From Paraburkholderia sp. IMGN_8 (lineage in GTDB: Bacteria; Pseudomonadota; Gammaproteobacteria; Burkholderiales; Burkholderiaceae), in assembly GCF_038050405.1 (NCBI RefSeq), contig NZ_CP150901.1, positions 3,286,001 through 3,350,000 of the forward strand: DNA of 64,000 nt, written 5' to 3'. Numbering within the stretch: position 1 is the stretch's first letter; every line of letters begins with the position of its first letter. A program made the position numbers and the translations under genes. A model generated the notes under the pieces. It was not told where the DNA came from and made no database searches. It was given only the letters and a program-made list of their open reading frames with translations. This document shows, piece by piece, positions 17,270 to 24,626 of the stretch.

Positions 17270-17896
17270 TCATGCGTTCGCGGCCTGTTTCGCCGGGAAC
17301 GGATCCCGCCATGCGTCGATTTCGCTGAGTTGATCGTGCCAGCGCCGAACCTCCGGGAATTCTTCCACGGGCATCGCCGCCCGTTTCGCGTAGGGAAGGG
17401 TCACAGCGACGGAAAAGTCGGCGATCGTGAGGTCATCGCCGACCAGCCACTTGCGGCCCTGGAGGTGCTGATTGAGCACGCCGGCAAACTTTCGAAACAT
17501 GCCCTGCGCCTCCGCTACCGCTGACGGGTCGGGGTCGCCGAGTCCGATCTGCGGTTTGATAAGGTATTCGAAGTAAAGCGACCCACCGTATCGATAAAAA
17601 TGCTGGCTATTCCAGCTGAGCCAACGCACGACATCAGTCTGGCGCGCGTCCCCTGGCCAAAGACTGGAACCCGAGCGCTGCGCCAAATGGCAGATGATGG
17701 CGTCGGCCTCCCAGATGCTCTTGTCGCCATCCACCAGGCATGGCACCTTGCCGTTGGGGTTGATCGCCAGATAGGCGGGCGCGTTTTGTTCGCCCTTCTT
17801 CAGATCGACAAAGGCATACTCCACCGGCACGCCGAGATATTTGGCGACAGCGCATGCTTTCCGGGGAGCGAGGGTTTCAGCGTAATAAAGCTTCAT
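17270..17896 (-). CDS. glutathione S-transferase
   Basis: A 208-residue GST with an N-terminal thioredoxin-like domain (MKLYYAETLAPRKACAVAKYLG; NPNGKVPCLVD; WEADAIICHLA, the last placing the Glu/Ser-Asp glutathione contact) and an all-helical C-terminal domain with GDDLTIADFS. Two ATGs stand in tandem. The second (17896) has GAGG at the ideal 6 bases and is used here. The natural electrophile is not predictable. It lies downstream of the DUF899 gene and upstream in position to the SRPBCC/ArsR pair, all on the same strand. Confidence 0.93.
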   Translation of the reverse strand: MKLYYAETLAPRKACAVAKYLGVPVEYAFVDLKKGEQNAPAYLAINPNGKVPCLVDGDKSIWEADAIICHLAQRSGSSLWPGDARQTDVVRWLSWNSQHFYRYGGSLYFEYLIKPQIGLGDPDPSAVAEAQGMFRKFAGVLNQHLQGRKWLVGDDLTIADFSVAVTLPYAKRAAMPVEEFPEVRRWHDQLSEIDAWRDPFPAKQAANA

Positions 17897-17987
17897 CATC
17901 GACCTCGACATGAGTTGCATCTGACTTGAAGATCACGTCTTGCGGCGTGAAAGTTTGGACCGCGAGCGGTATTGCCGGGACGCGCTC

Positions 17988-18449
17988 TTATGCGGTTGCG
18001 TCACCGGTCCCGCTCACTTCGGCAAGGAACGCTTCGAGCCTGTCGAACGCGCCGTTCCAGCCGACGTAGTGGCTGTCGCGCGCGACCTCGTCGAAGAACC
18101 GGGCATGAGTGAAATTGAATTCGGTCCCTTCCACGACAGGACGCAGCCTGATCGTCACGAGGGATCTGCGCTCGGGCATGGTGACCCACTCCCAGGTGAA
18201 GACGAGCTTCCGGTCCACTTCCACTTCCTTGTACTCCCCGCGGCAATCGTGCGTTTCGCCGTCAAGCGTCTGAAACACGACGCGAAAGCGCCCGCCGACG
18301 CGCGGGTCGGCTTCGGCGCTGAGCACCGGCCCATCGTCAGGCCCCCACCACCGCGCCATCAGTTCGGGCTGGGTCCACGCTGCGTAGATCTTCGCCGGCG
18401 ACGCCTTGATGCGCCGGATAATGGTCAAGCTCGGTTGCTCCTTGATCAT
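17988..18449 (-). CDS. SRPBCC (AHSA1-like) domain protein
   Basis: A 153-residue START-like protein. The pattern IKASPAKIYAAWTQPELMARWWGP, then VGGRFRV and GWNGAFDRLEAFL is characteristic of the Aha1/polyketide-cyclase-like superfamily that binds hydrophobic ligands. Its ATG overlaps the stop of the ArsR gene by 4 bases (ATGA), so the two are translationally coupled. Such ArsR-SRPBCC pairs are common, and the regulator probably controls its own operon. The ligand is unknown. Confidence 0.9.
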   Translation of the reverse strand: MIKEQPSLTIIRRIKASPAKIYAAWTQPELMARWWGPDDGPVLSAEADPRVGGRFRVVFQTLDGETHDCRGEYKEVEVDRKLVFTWEWVTMPERRSLVTIRLRPVVEGTEFNFTHARFFDEVARDSHYVGWNGAFDRLEAFLAEVSGTGDATA

Positions 18450-18781
18450 TCCTTGTCCTCCTCCACAAAGTCGGTGAGCCGATCGAGGCTGGCGGACCAG
18501 AACCGCTCGTAGCGCTTCAGCCAGGCCATCGCTTCTTCCATTGGGCCTGCGATCAATTCCACTGAAACGGTTCGTCCACGCTTGGTGCGCGACACCAGAC
18601 CCGCGTCGCTCAGCACGTCGAGGTGCTTCATGACCGCAGGGAGTTTGAGCGGCAGCGGACGAGCGATCTCCGTGATCGACAAGCCGGGCTCTTGCTCCAG
18701 ACGCGCGAGAATCGCCCTACGTGTGGGGTCCACAAGGGCGGAAAAAGTACGATCGAGCTGATTGACAGGAGACTTCACCAT
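18446..18781 (-). CDS. ArsR-family transcriptional regulator
   Basis: A 111-residue winged-helix repressor. The conserved FSALVDPTRRAILARLEQEPGLS opening and recognition helix LKLPAVMKHLDVLSDAGLVS are intact. No cysteine metal-binding ELCVC motif is present, so it belongs to the non-metal subgroup paired with SRPBCC proteins. I use the ATG at 18781, not the one at 18832, because a 16-base palindrome overlaps this start and an operator is expected there. The Shine-Dalgarno is poor, so translation may be leaderless. Confidence 0.88.
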   Translation of the reverse strand: MVKSPVNQLDRTFSALVDPTRRAILARLEQEPGLSITEIARPLPLKLPAVMKHLDVLSDAGLVSRTKRGRTVSVELIAGPMEEAMAWLKRYERFWSASLDRLTDFVEEDKE

Positions 18782-18789
18782 ATGGTGAA
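18774..18789. promoter_or_regulatory. 16-base palindrome TTCACCATATGGTGAA over the arsR start codon
   Basis: This perfect palindrome contains the ATG of the ArsR gene at its centre. Its placement means that a bound repressor dimer would block transcription start or elongation, so it is the likely autoregulatory operator. Confidence 0.7.
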
Positions 18790-19295
18790 CTATAGACGAT
18801 GATCGCGCGCTGTCAAGGCGTTCGCGAATCAAGTGAAGCCACTGCTTCGCCAGCGTCCGGATGGACAGGTGAGCAGGTTGTCGCGGCCCTCCCCCCGTTC
18901 TGGCGGTGACGTGAGGTTCTGATGCCTCCGGAGCGGCGGTGCGTGAACGGAAACGTCTCGCACAACGCTGAGATCGATCTGCCGACAGTTTCTTGGTTTT
19001 GAAGTGACCGCATGATGCAAAAAACCGCCATGTCGGCGGTGAGTCGCCAAACTTACGTTTGCAAAAAGGATGAGTGGTGGCGATCGCTTGACCGACATGT
19101 TCAGTCAGTCCATGGATCTCGCCATCCGTGATGGCAAGCGGGATGACACGACAAGCGTCGGGTCAGTCGCAAAACGGGTAGCCAGGCGTTCAAGCTCTGT
19201 TTAATCAGAGTCGTTAGAATGCCGAAGCATTTGTCAGCGAATCAGGTAACGGGAACCGCGATCATTGGATCGCGGCTAACGCCCCTGACCAGGAA
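18790..19295. other. gene-poor gap upstream of arsR
   Basis: I see no coding sequence here. Overlapping short frames on both strands lack ribosome binding sites and family features. The gap contains the arsR promoter region at its left end and a minus-strand terminator at 19019-19040. Confidence 0.5.
19019..19040 (-). terminator. rho-independent terminator for the minus strand
   Basis: Read on the minus strand, ACCGCC-GACAT-GGCGGT is followed by six T residues. It lies about 255 bases beyond the stop of the ParB-like gene and is the first terminator downstream of the motor-like cluster. Confidence 0.75.
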
Positions 19296-19907
19296 CTAGC
19301 TGGATTTCCGGCCTCGAAACGTGAAACCCGGCAGCGTCCGTGCGTCAGGACTCCATGCGAGGTGGACGCCCTGTTCAACGGCGGCTTTGAACTGGAGTTC
19401 GTTCGTCCACATCGGAATACGCGTTCGATAGAATTCTGCCCACTGGAATTCGGCGAACGGTTCGGGCGTTTTCAGATAGCCGCCGGCATCCCGGACAAAT
19501 GCCGCCAAGCTCCGGTAGGGGTCGTCCGTTAGCCCTGAGACCTCTTCCGGGATAGCAGATAGTGCCCGCAGGATGCCGCGCTCATCGTAAGGATGAACCC
19601 ACTGCTTCGCGATGACCGTGTCCCAGAACTTGTTGCCTGGAAGGTCCGACAGGTCTTGCGCCACCGAGGCGAACGCCTTCGTGATCCCTCCATCCCACAG
19701 TGCACGAGCCAGATGGTGTTGATCGATGACGTAGTGGCGGTCATTTTTGCCAATCACCGTTGGAATAGGCGCGCCTTTCAGGAACGCTTTCAAAGCCTTT
19801 TCATTCATCGCCAGAAGGTGTTTTCTTTTCGCGTCGACCTCGATCATGCCGACCGTCGCTTGCAACGGCCGCAACTGTTCGATATTCACACTCATTGTCT
19901 TAGCCAT
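19296..19907 (-). CDS. ParB-like nuclease-fold protein
   Basis: A 203-residue cytoplasmic protein of the ParBc_2-type family (putative ParB-like nuclease). Features are a start with SVNIEQLRPLQATVGMIEV, followed by GKNDRHYVIDQHHLARALWD, the equivalent of the ParB/sulfiredoxin-fold loop with conserved Asp, Gln and two His. The remaining half is a mixed alpha/beta region ending in FTFRGRKSS. It is not the chromosome-segregation ParB, since it has no helix-turn-helix and no ParA neighbour. It lies 92 bases after the motor-like operon on the same strand, before a terminator, so it may be its fifth gene. Confidence 0.82.
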   Translation of the reverse strand: MAKTMSVNIEQLRPLQATVGMIEVDAKRKHLLAMNEKALKAFLKGAPIPTVIGKNDRHYVIDQHHLARALWDGGITKAFASVAQDLSDLPGNKFWDTVIAKQWVHPYDERGILRALSAIPEEVSGLTDDPYRSLAAFVRDAGGYLKTPEPFAEFQWAEFYRTRIPMWTNELQFKAAVEQGVHLAWSPDARTLPGFTFRGRKSS

Positions 19908-19999
19908 CGCTCAGCCTCCCTGTGTTTCGGGGCATTCTACTGCCATGTTTCCCCCACCGCGACGAAAACAGGAGTCGGTACAGATCAGCACTCACGTCG

Positions 20000-20674
20000 C
20001 TAGCGCGATTTGCCCCGGGCACTCTTTCTGGCGCTCCCGGCGCGAGGCGCATCTTTACTGGCCAAGGCGCCGCCGCCGTTCATCTGCTCCATCCACGACA
20101 AGGCGTCGACGTACGACAGGAACTGCTGGAGATAACCTGGCGACAGCTCGCGCATCAGCGAGAGCGATCGGTGCACGAGGCTACTCGAGTTGAGCGGCCC
20201 CGCATTCCCAGGCACTTGCTCCAGCGACTGCCGCACCTGCCTCTCCGCCCTGACCTTGGACGAGAGTTCTCTGAAGTAATCGAGCATCTCCAGTTCCGGG
20301 TAGGAGGCGGACCGGGGCACGGCCAGGACAACGTTACCCGCTGCGGACCCGCCGCCATCCGCCGGCGCATGGCTGGCGATGTAATCGATCAGTCCGGCAA
20401 GCGCTCCGCGAGCGGGCACGCCTCGCGATGCCGCGCTACCGGCATCGCGAGTCTTGAATGCGGCGCGCTCGAGATCGTCGGCATAGGCCTCGATCAGTTT
20501 GGACAGCCTGGCATCCAGGATACGTCGCGCCTCGCCGCTGTGGCCGGCCGCCCGCCGGTCCAGCGCCTCGATGAAATGAAAGCGGATGGGATCCAGGCGA
20601 TCGGCGCCCTGCTCGCGCCATGCGTCGAGCTTCGCTTGGGCGCCGCTTGTCACCGCCGTGCCGCCACTACTCAC
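20000..20674 (-). CDS. DUF2894 family protein
   Basis: A 224-residue soluble protein with no signal or membrane segment. It opens with AKLDAWREQGADRLDPIRFHFIEALDRRA, ends with a basic, disordered tail (SARKSARGKSR), and has a conserved-looking LSPGYLQQFLSYVDALSWMEQM segment, consistent with DUF2894. It overlaps the OmpA/MotB-like gene by 8 bases, so it is co-expressed with the channel genes. The function is unknown. The predominantly helical make-up would suit an adaptor or regulatory subunit of that membrane complex. Confidence 0.82.
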   Translation of the reverse strand: MSSGGTAVTSGAQAKLDAWREQGADRLDPIRFHFIEALDRRAAGHSGEARRILDARLSKLIEAYADDLERAAFKTRDAGSAASRGVPARGALAGLIDYIASHAPADGGGSAAGNVVLAVPRSASYPELEMLDYFRELSSKVRAERQVRQSLEQVPGNAGPLNSSSLVHRSLSLMRELSPGYLQQFLSYVDALSWMEQMNGGGALASKDAPRAGSARKSARGKSR

Positions 20675-21314
20675 GGGGCTTCACCGTCGTGGTCGACGGC
20701 CTCGGGACAGGTGCTATTTCCACTCGCCGGTTCCTGGCCCGTCCCTCGTCGTTGGCATTCGAGCTGACGGGCTGCCCGGAGCCGAACGCGGCCGCAAACA
20801 CCGAGGAGGCGGGGACGCCTGCATCGATCAACGCACGGGTCACGGTCAACGCGCGCTGGGCCGACAGCTCCCAGTTGTCGGCAAAGCGATGGTTGCCGTC
20901 CCGCACTTGCCGGTCGTCGGTAAAGCCGCTCACCATCAGGATTTCGTCGCGGGCCTTGAGATAGTTGGACAGAGGGCCGGCCAGGCTCTTCAGTAGTTCC
21001 CGGCCTTCGGGCTGCAATTGATCGGAGTTCAGCGCGAACAACACGCTGCCGTTGATGCCGATGCGCCCGTTGACCAGCGTCACCCGGCCCGCTGCCAGCG
21101 GCCCTGCCAGCGCCTGCTCCAAGGTCTTGCGGCGCTGCGTTTCCATCTGCCGCTGCTTGACCTCTTGCGCAAGCCTTGTCGAGAGTTCCAGCTGCACGCC
21201 GATGACGCCCACCAGGATCAGCATGAAGGCGCCCAGCAGCACCGACATCAGGTCGCCGAAGACGGGCCATATCGGCGCAGTCGTTTCCGCGCCACCGTCG
21301 ATTTCCTCGCTCAT
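20667..21314 (-). CDS. MotB/OmpA-like stator partner
   Basis: A 215-residue inner-membrane protein. Residues 17-40 form one membrane helix with an aspartate at its start (FGDLMSVLLGAFMLIL, Asp21), at the position of the proton-binding Asp of MotB, ExbD and ZorB. A short coiled coil (41-70) follows. Residues about 88-202 are an OmpA-type peptidoglycan-binding domain with SGFTDD, LSAQRALTVTRALID and ARNRRVEI. Its ATG overlaps the stop of the preceding channel gene (ATGA). This is the arrangement of a stator B subunit anchored to the cell wall. Confidence 0.9.
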   Translation of the reverse strand: MSEEIDGGAETTAPIWPVFGDLMSVLLGAFMLILVGVIGVQLELSTRLAQEVKQRQMETQRRKTLEQALAGPLAAGRVTLVNGRIGINGSVLFALNSDQLQPEGRELLKSLAGPLSNYLKARDEILMVSGFTDDRQVRDGNHRFADNWELSAQRALTVTRALIDAGVPASSVFAAAFGSGQPVSSNANDEGRARNRRVEIAPVPRPSTTTVKPRE

Positions 21315-23407
21315 GCCGCTTCGGCTCCGACGGACGCCCGCTGGCCGGCGAGCTGTTGCAGGTCTTCGACGATCTGCTTCTGCGACATCATGCTCAGGTC
21401 GATGACTTCCCTGGCCTGCGCCACATAATAGGCAAGTTGTTCGTCACTGCGCGCGAGGGACTTGTCCAGCGCGGCTTCGATACGCTGCAGGTGGGCCACC
21501 AGCTTGTCGTTCGACTCGCCGAACAACTGGACGGCCACGCCAAATGCTTCACCCAGGCTCGCCACCTCGACCGCGCTGCCGGTGACCTGGGCGGCAACGG
21601 CGCCCAGCTTCCCGGTCTCGAGCTCGACCTTGTCGGTGAACTGCGTGCCGACCCGATCCAGAAGATCCGCCGATGTCGCAACCAGCGCGTCAACGGCTGA
21701 GCGCTGCTCAGTGGAGGCATGGTTCACGGCATCGAGCAGGGTTTCCAGCGTTGCCAGCAGGCGGCTGCGCTCCTCCAGCATCGCGGTGTCGCGGACCATG
21801 CTGTCGGAGAGCTTCTGGCGCAGTTCGGCGACGACTTCGGCCGCGGCCCTGGGGGCCTCCGACGCGGCTTGCACGAGCCGGGAGATCTCGCCGATCGTGT
21901 TGCTGGCGTGCGCCTGCGTCTGGGCCGATATATCGCGTGCGGTTTGCGCCAGCGTGTCGCAGATTTCCTGCTGGCGGCTTGCGGTACGCGTGCCCGCCTG
22001 CTCCCACTCCTTACTCAACGTAGCGGCCATCGAACCGAGCGTCTCGGTCCAGGCCGCCAGCCGTTGCTGGTCGCGCGAAGCCAATTCCGCCTGCAAGGCC
22101 GTATGCGACTGGTCCACGGTGCGTAGCAGCGACGCCGAGTGCTGCTCGAAGGTCGCTGCAGCGGTCGCCAAGGCTTGCTGGTTGTGGCTTGCCAGCTTCT
22201 CGCCGAGGTGTTCTTGCCGCGTCAACGCCTGGTTCCACGCCTCCGACACACTGCCTGCCGTGGCTTCCAGGCGCACGGAGACGCCGTCCAGCAGGCCGGC
22301 CGAGCGTTGCTCGAAGGTTTCGGTGAATCGATCCAGCGAGGTGCGCAGGTCCTGGACAAGCGCCTCGCCCGATCGCTGGTGCCCCGCCAGTGCCTGGTTC
22401 CAGATATCCGCGACGGTCGTCGTCGTCGCCTCGAAACCATTCGACAGGCCGTCCAGGTGCCGCTGCACGGCGTGCGTGACGGTGTCGTACAACGAGGCCG
22501 TCTCGCGCGCGAGACCCGCCATCGTGGCCTCCACGACCGGCTGCAGCGCCGCGCCGGCGACGCGGGCACTTTCGGCGACGCTCTCCTTCAACGAATGCTC
22601 CACCGAGGAAGCGAGGCGGGTGTAAGCGGCCTCTGTCTTGCCGTGGAAGGCGTCCTGGCTGGCGATCTGCCGCTCGTTCAAGGCCAGGCTCTGTTGTTCG
22701 ATAGCCGCCATCATCGTCTGCAGCCGGTCGACCAGCGTGGGCATCACGTCGGCCTGCCGCTGCAGAAGCTTGAAGCGTTCCTCGCGCTGATGGGTCTGCG
22801 AATAGATGCGCAATGTCGTCGCGATCTTCACATCGAGCATCTGCGCTGCCTGGATCCGCTCGCGCCGGCACAACGCGGAAAGCAGCCCGAGCATGGCGGA
22901 GGTGGCCACGCCCGCAATCGAGGTGCCGAACGCAAATCCCAGCCCCTTGATCGGTGCGGCCAGCGAATCCCGGATAGCCTGCAAGTCCGTCGCGCTTTCC
23001 AGCGCCATGCCGGTGCCCCGCAAGGTCGCCACCATGCCGAGCAGCGTGCCCAGCATGCCCAGCAACACCAGCAAGCCAACTAGATACGGCGTCAACGCCG
23101 GGCCGGCCAAGGCCACGCGCTCACCCTCGATGCGCAGGCGCACCGCATTGCGCAGGCTGGGATGCAATTGGTCGAGCCAGGTGCCCAGGCTGGACGGTGG
23201 TTCGGACAGGCCCGTGACGGCCCGCGCCAAGGCGGAAGTGGCCTGGCTGTAGCGTCGCAGCTCGAGCGCGCCCGCCAGGTAGCAGGCGCCAACCAACAGG
23301 GTGACGGCCAGCGCCAACGGGTTCGAACCGACGTAGCCGGCGCCGATCCAGCACACGGCGGCCAGACCAACAACAAAAACAACAAGATTCAAAAGATATC
23401 TGGACAT
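21311..23407 (-). CDS. DUF802 long-tailed MotA/TolQ-like channel protein
   Basis: A 698-residue protein from the ATG at 23407, 10 bases after the previous stop. Four membrane helices are predicted at about 4-22, 29-48, 105-127 (YLVGLLVLLGMLGTLLGMVAT) and 153-179 (KGLGFAFGTSIAGVATSAML). The last two have the glycine/alanine-rich, Thr-containing character of the TolQ/ExbB/MotA pore helices. Residues 190-698 are a long cytoplasmic tail, mostly heptad-like helix with tandem repeats of a theme such as RLEATAGSVSEAWNQAL. This layout is like ZorA, the tail-bearing channel of the Zorya defence system. The family name DUF802 is from memory of the conserved region. Confidence 0.87.
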   Translation of the reverse strand: MSRYLLNLVVFVVGLAAVCWIGAGYVGSNPLALAVTLLVGACYLAGALELRRYSQATSALARAVTGLSEPPSSLGTWLDQLHPSLRNAVRLRIEGERVALAGPALTPYLVGLLVLLGMLGTLLGMVATLRGTGMALESATDLQAIRDSLAAPIKGLGFAFGTSIAGVATSAMLGLLSALCRRERIQAAQMLDVKIATTLRIYSQTHQREERFKLLQRQADVMPTLVDRLQTMMAAIEQQSLALNERQIASQDAFHGKTEAAYTRLASSVEHSLKESVAESARVAGAALQPVVEATMAGLARETASLYDTVTHAVQRHLDGLSNGFEATTTTVADIWNQALAGHQRSGEALVQDLRTSLDRFTETFEQRSAGLLDGVSVRLEATAGSVSEAWNQALTRQEHLGEKLASHNQQALATAAATFEQHSASLLRTVDQSHTALQAELASRDQQRLAAWTETLGSMAATLSKEWEQAGTRTASRQQEICDTLAQTARDISAQTQAHASNTIGEISRLVQAASEAPRAAAEVVAELRQKLSDSMVRDTAMLEERSRLLATLETLLDAVNHASTEQRSAVDALVATSADLLDRVGTQFTDKVELETGKLGAVAAQVTGSAVEVASLGEAFGVAVQLFGESNDKLVAHLQRIEAALDKSLARSDEQLAYYVAQAREVIDLSMMSQKQIVEDLQQLAGQRASVGAEAA

Positions 23408-23417
23408 AGTGTCCCAG

Positions 23418-24161
23418 TTAGCTGGTGCGAAGGGCCGCGAGCAACCCTTCGACCGGTTGAAAACGAACTTCCAATTCGGCGAGCAACACGCTCTGCATAT
23501 CCTTGCGGAACACATCCAGCCATGCATTGGGCGTGACCGCGGCGGCGGCCCCTGAGGCTTGAGCGTCGGCCAGCGTCTCCTGCCCGGCCTGGCGCAAACG
23601 CTCGAAGTGCCCGCCGAGCAACCCGGGCACGGCGCCCAGCAGACTCTGCTCGCGCGCGCTCAGCGCGCGCTCCATGACGGCATCCACCGCCGCGAGCCGG
23701 GCCAGGCCGGGCGTCCTGGTCGCCAGCGTGCCCCGCAGGCGGCCGCGCAGGCTGCCGATGCCCGTCTCCATCGCCTGCTGCATGGATAGATAGCGCTGAC
23801 GAAAAACCGCGTAATCGACGGCTGCATCCACAGGGGCTTCCTGCAGGGGCGCTTGCGCGGACCCGCGCCGCCTCGCGTTGGCGAACGCGCTATCGCCGAC
23901 GATGGCATTCGCCAACGAGGTGCGCACACGGGCGCACTCGTTCTCTTCAGCGTGGCCGTTGGCTCGCGCGCCGGAGGCTGCGGCAGGCGGATTGCCGTTC
24001 AGCGCCGCGGACAGCGCGATCGCGTCGGTCCAGCCAAGCCATTGGCTCAGCCGGTCCGAGAGCGATTGTCTGGATTCGGGAACATCGATGTCCGTCAGGC
24101 GCGCAAGTAAGCGTATGAGCGTCGGGCCGCTGAAAGCTGTGCGCTGTGGGGCTTGCACCAT
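23418..24161 (-). CDS. DUF3348 family protein
   Basis: A 247-residue soluble protein, first gene of the motor-like operon. Matching features of the DUF3348 family are the opening RTAFSGPTLIRLLARLTDIDVP, the LSDRLSQWLGWTDAIALS segment, the FRQRYLSMQQAMETGIGSLRGRLR helix and a C-terminal LDVFRKDMQSVLLAELEVRFQPVEGLLAAL. There are no membrane helices. The 10-base gap to the channel gene indicates co-translation. The function is unknown. I would expect a cytoplasmic assembly or sensing component. Confidence 0.83.
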   Translation of the reverse strand: MVQAPQRTAFSGPTLIRLLARLTDIDVPESRQSLSDRLSQWLGWTDAIALSAALNGNPPAAASGARANGHAEENECARVRTSLANAIVGDSAFANARRRGSAQAPLQEAPVDAAVDYAVFRQRYLSMQQAMETGIGSLRGRLRGTLATRTPGLARLAAVDAVMERALSAREQSLLGAVPGLLGGHFERLRQAGQETLADAQASGAAAAVTPNAWLDVFRKDMQSVLLAELEVRFQPVEGLLAALRTS

Positions 24162-24423
24162 ACCACCAGAATCAAAAAAGTCAGCAGTTTACACGCCGGC
24201 GGGCCGCGACTGCCGACTCTTGGTGAGTGGGACGGGTGAGCGCGGAATTTCAGCGTGGCCGATAAGACCGGTTGTGTCACCCTGTCCGGTCTTTCCAATG
24301 CCGCTGCCGGGCTGAGGAAATACGCATTCACACCGTACATCTTCGGCAACCATTCGTCGCCCGCGGGGCGGGCGGCAACGCACCCGTGACACCTCGACAC
24401 TAAAAATCCTTGAATATATCTGC

Positions 24424-24436
24424 ATTATCAGATAAT
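24424..24436. promoter_or_regulatory. MarR-type operator ATTATC-A-GATAAT
   Basis: Perfect 6-base arms around one central base, 203 bases upstream of the efflux-pump start. The half-site TATCAGA/TCTGATA is shared with the stronger site at 24552 and with the marR promoter. Confidence 0.55.
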
Positions 24437-24551
24437 GTTGTATCAGAAATATGGCCGGCAATGAACCACGCCGTCCACCCAGCCTAGGTCAGAGGTTCTG
24501 CGCGTGCTGCCGTGCAGATTCCCTGCGGGATGGGCTTATTTTTTTGCTTGA

Positions 24552-24571
24552 TTATCTGACTTATCAGATAA
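24552..24571. promoter_or_regulatory. MarR-type operator TTATCTGA-CTTA-TCAGATAA
   Basis: Perfect 8-base inverted arms with a 4-base spacer, overlapping the spacer and -10 hexamer of the likely pump promoter. A bound MarR dimer would block it. The TATCTGA half-site recurs at 26248-26254 in the marR promoter. Confidence 0.75.
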
Positions 24572-24626
24572 ATTCGGCTGCCGGCGAGTGGGCAGCCGAC
24601 CTCTGGATCAACTTACAGGACGCAAG

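Larger units (their letters stand above)
24162..24626. promoter_or_regulatory. divergent promoter region, motor-like operon and efflux operon
   Basis: There is no gene in this gap. The right half is AT-rich and holds two TTATC/GATAA operators and a plausible sigma-70 promoter for the efflux pump (TTGCTT at 24544, 17 bases, GATAAA at 24567). The left part serves the DUF3348 gene, with no strong promoter visible. Confidence 0.6.
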
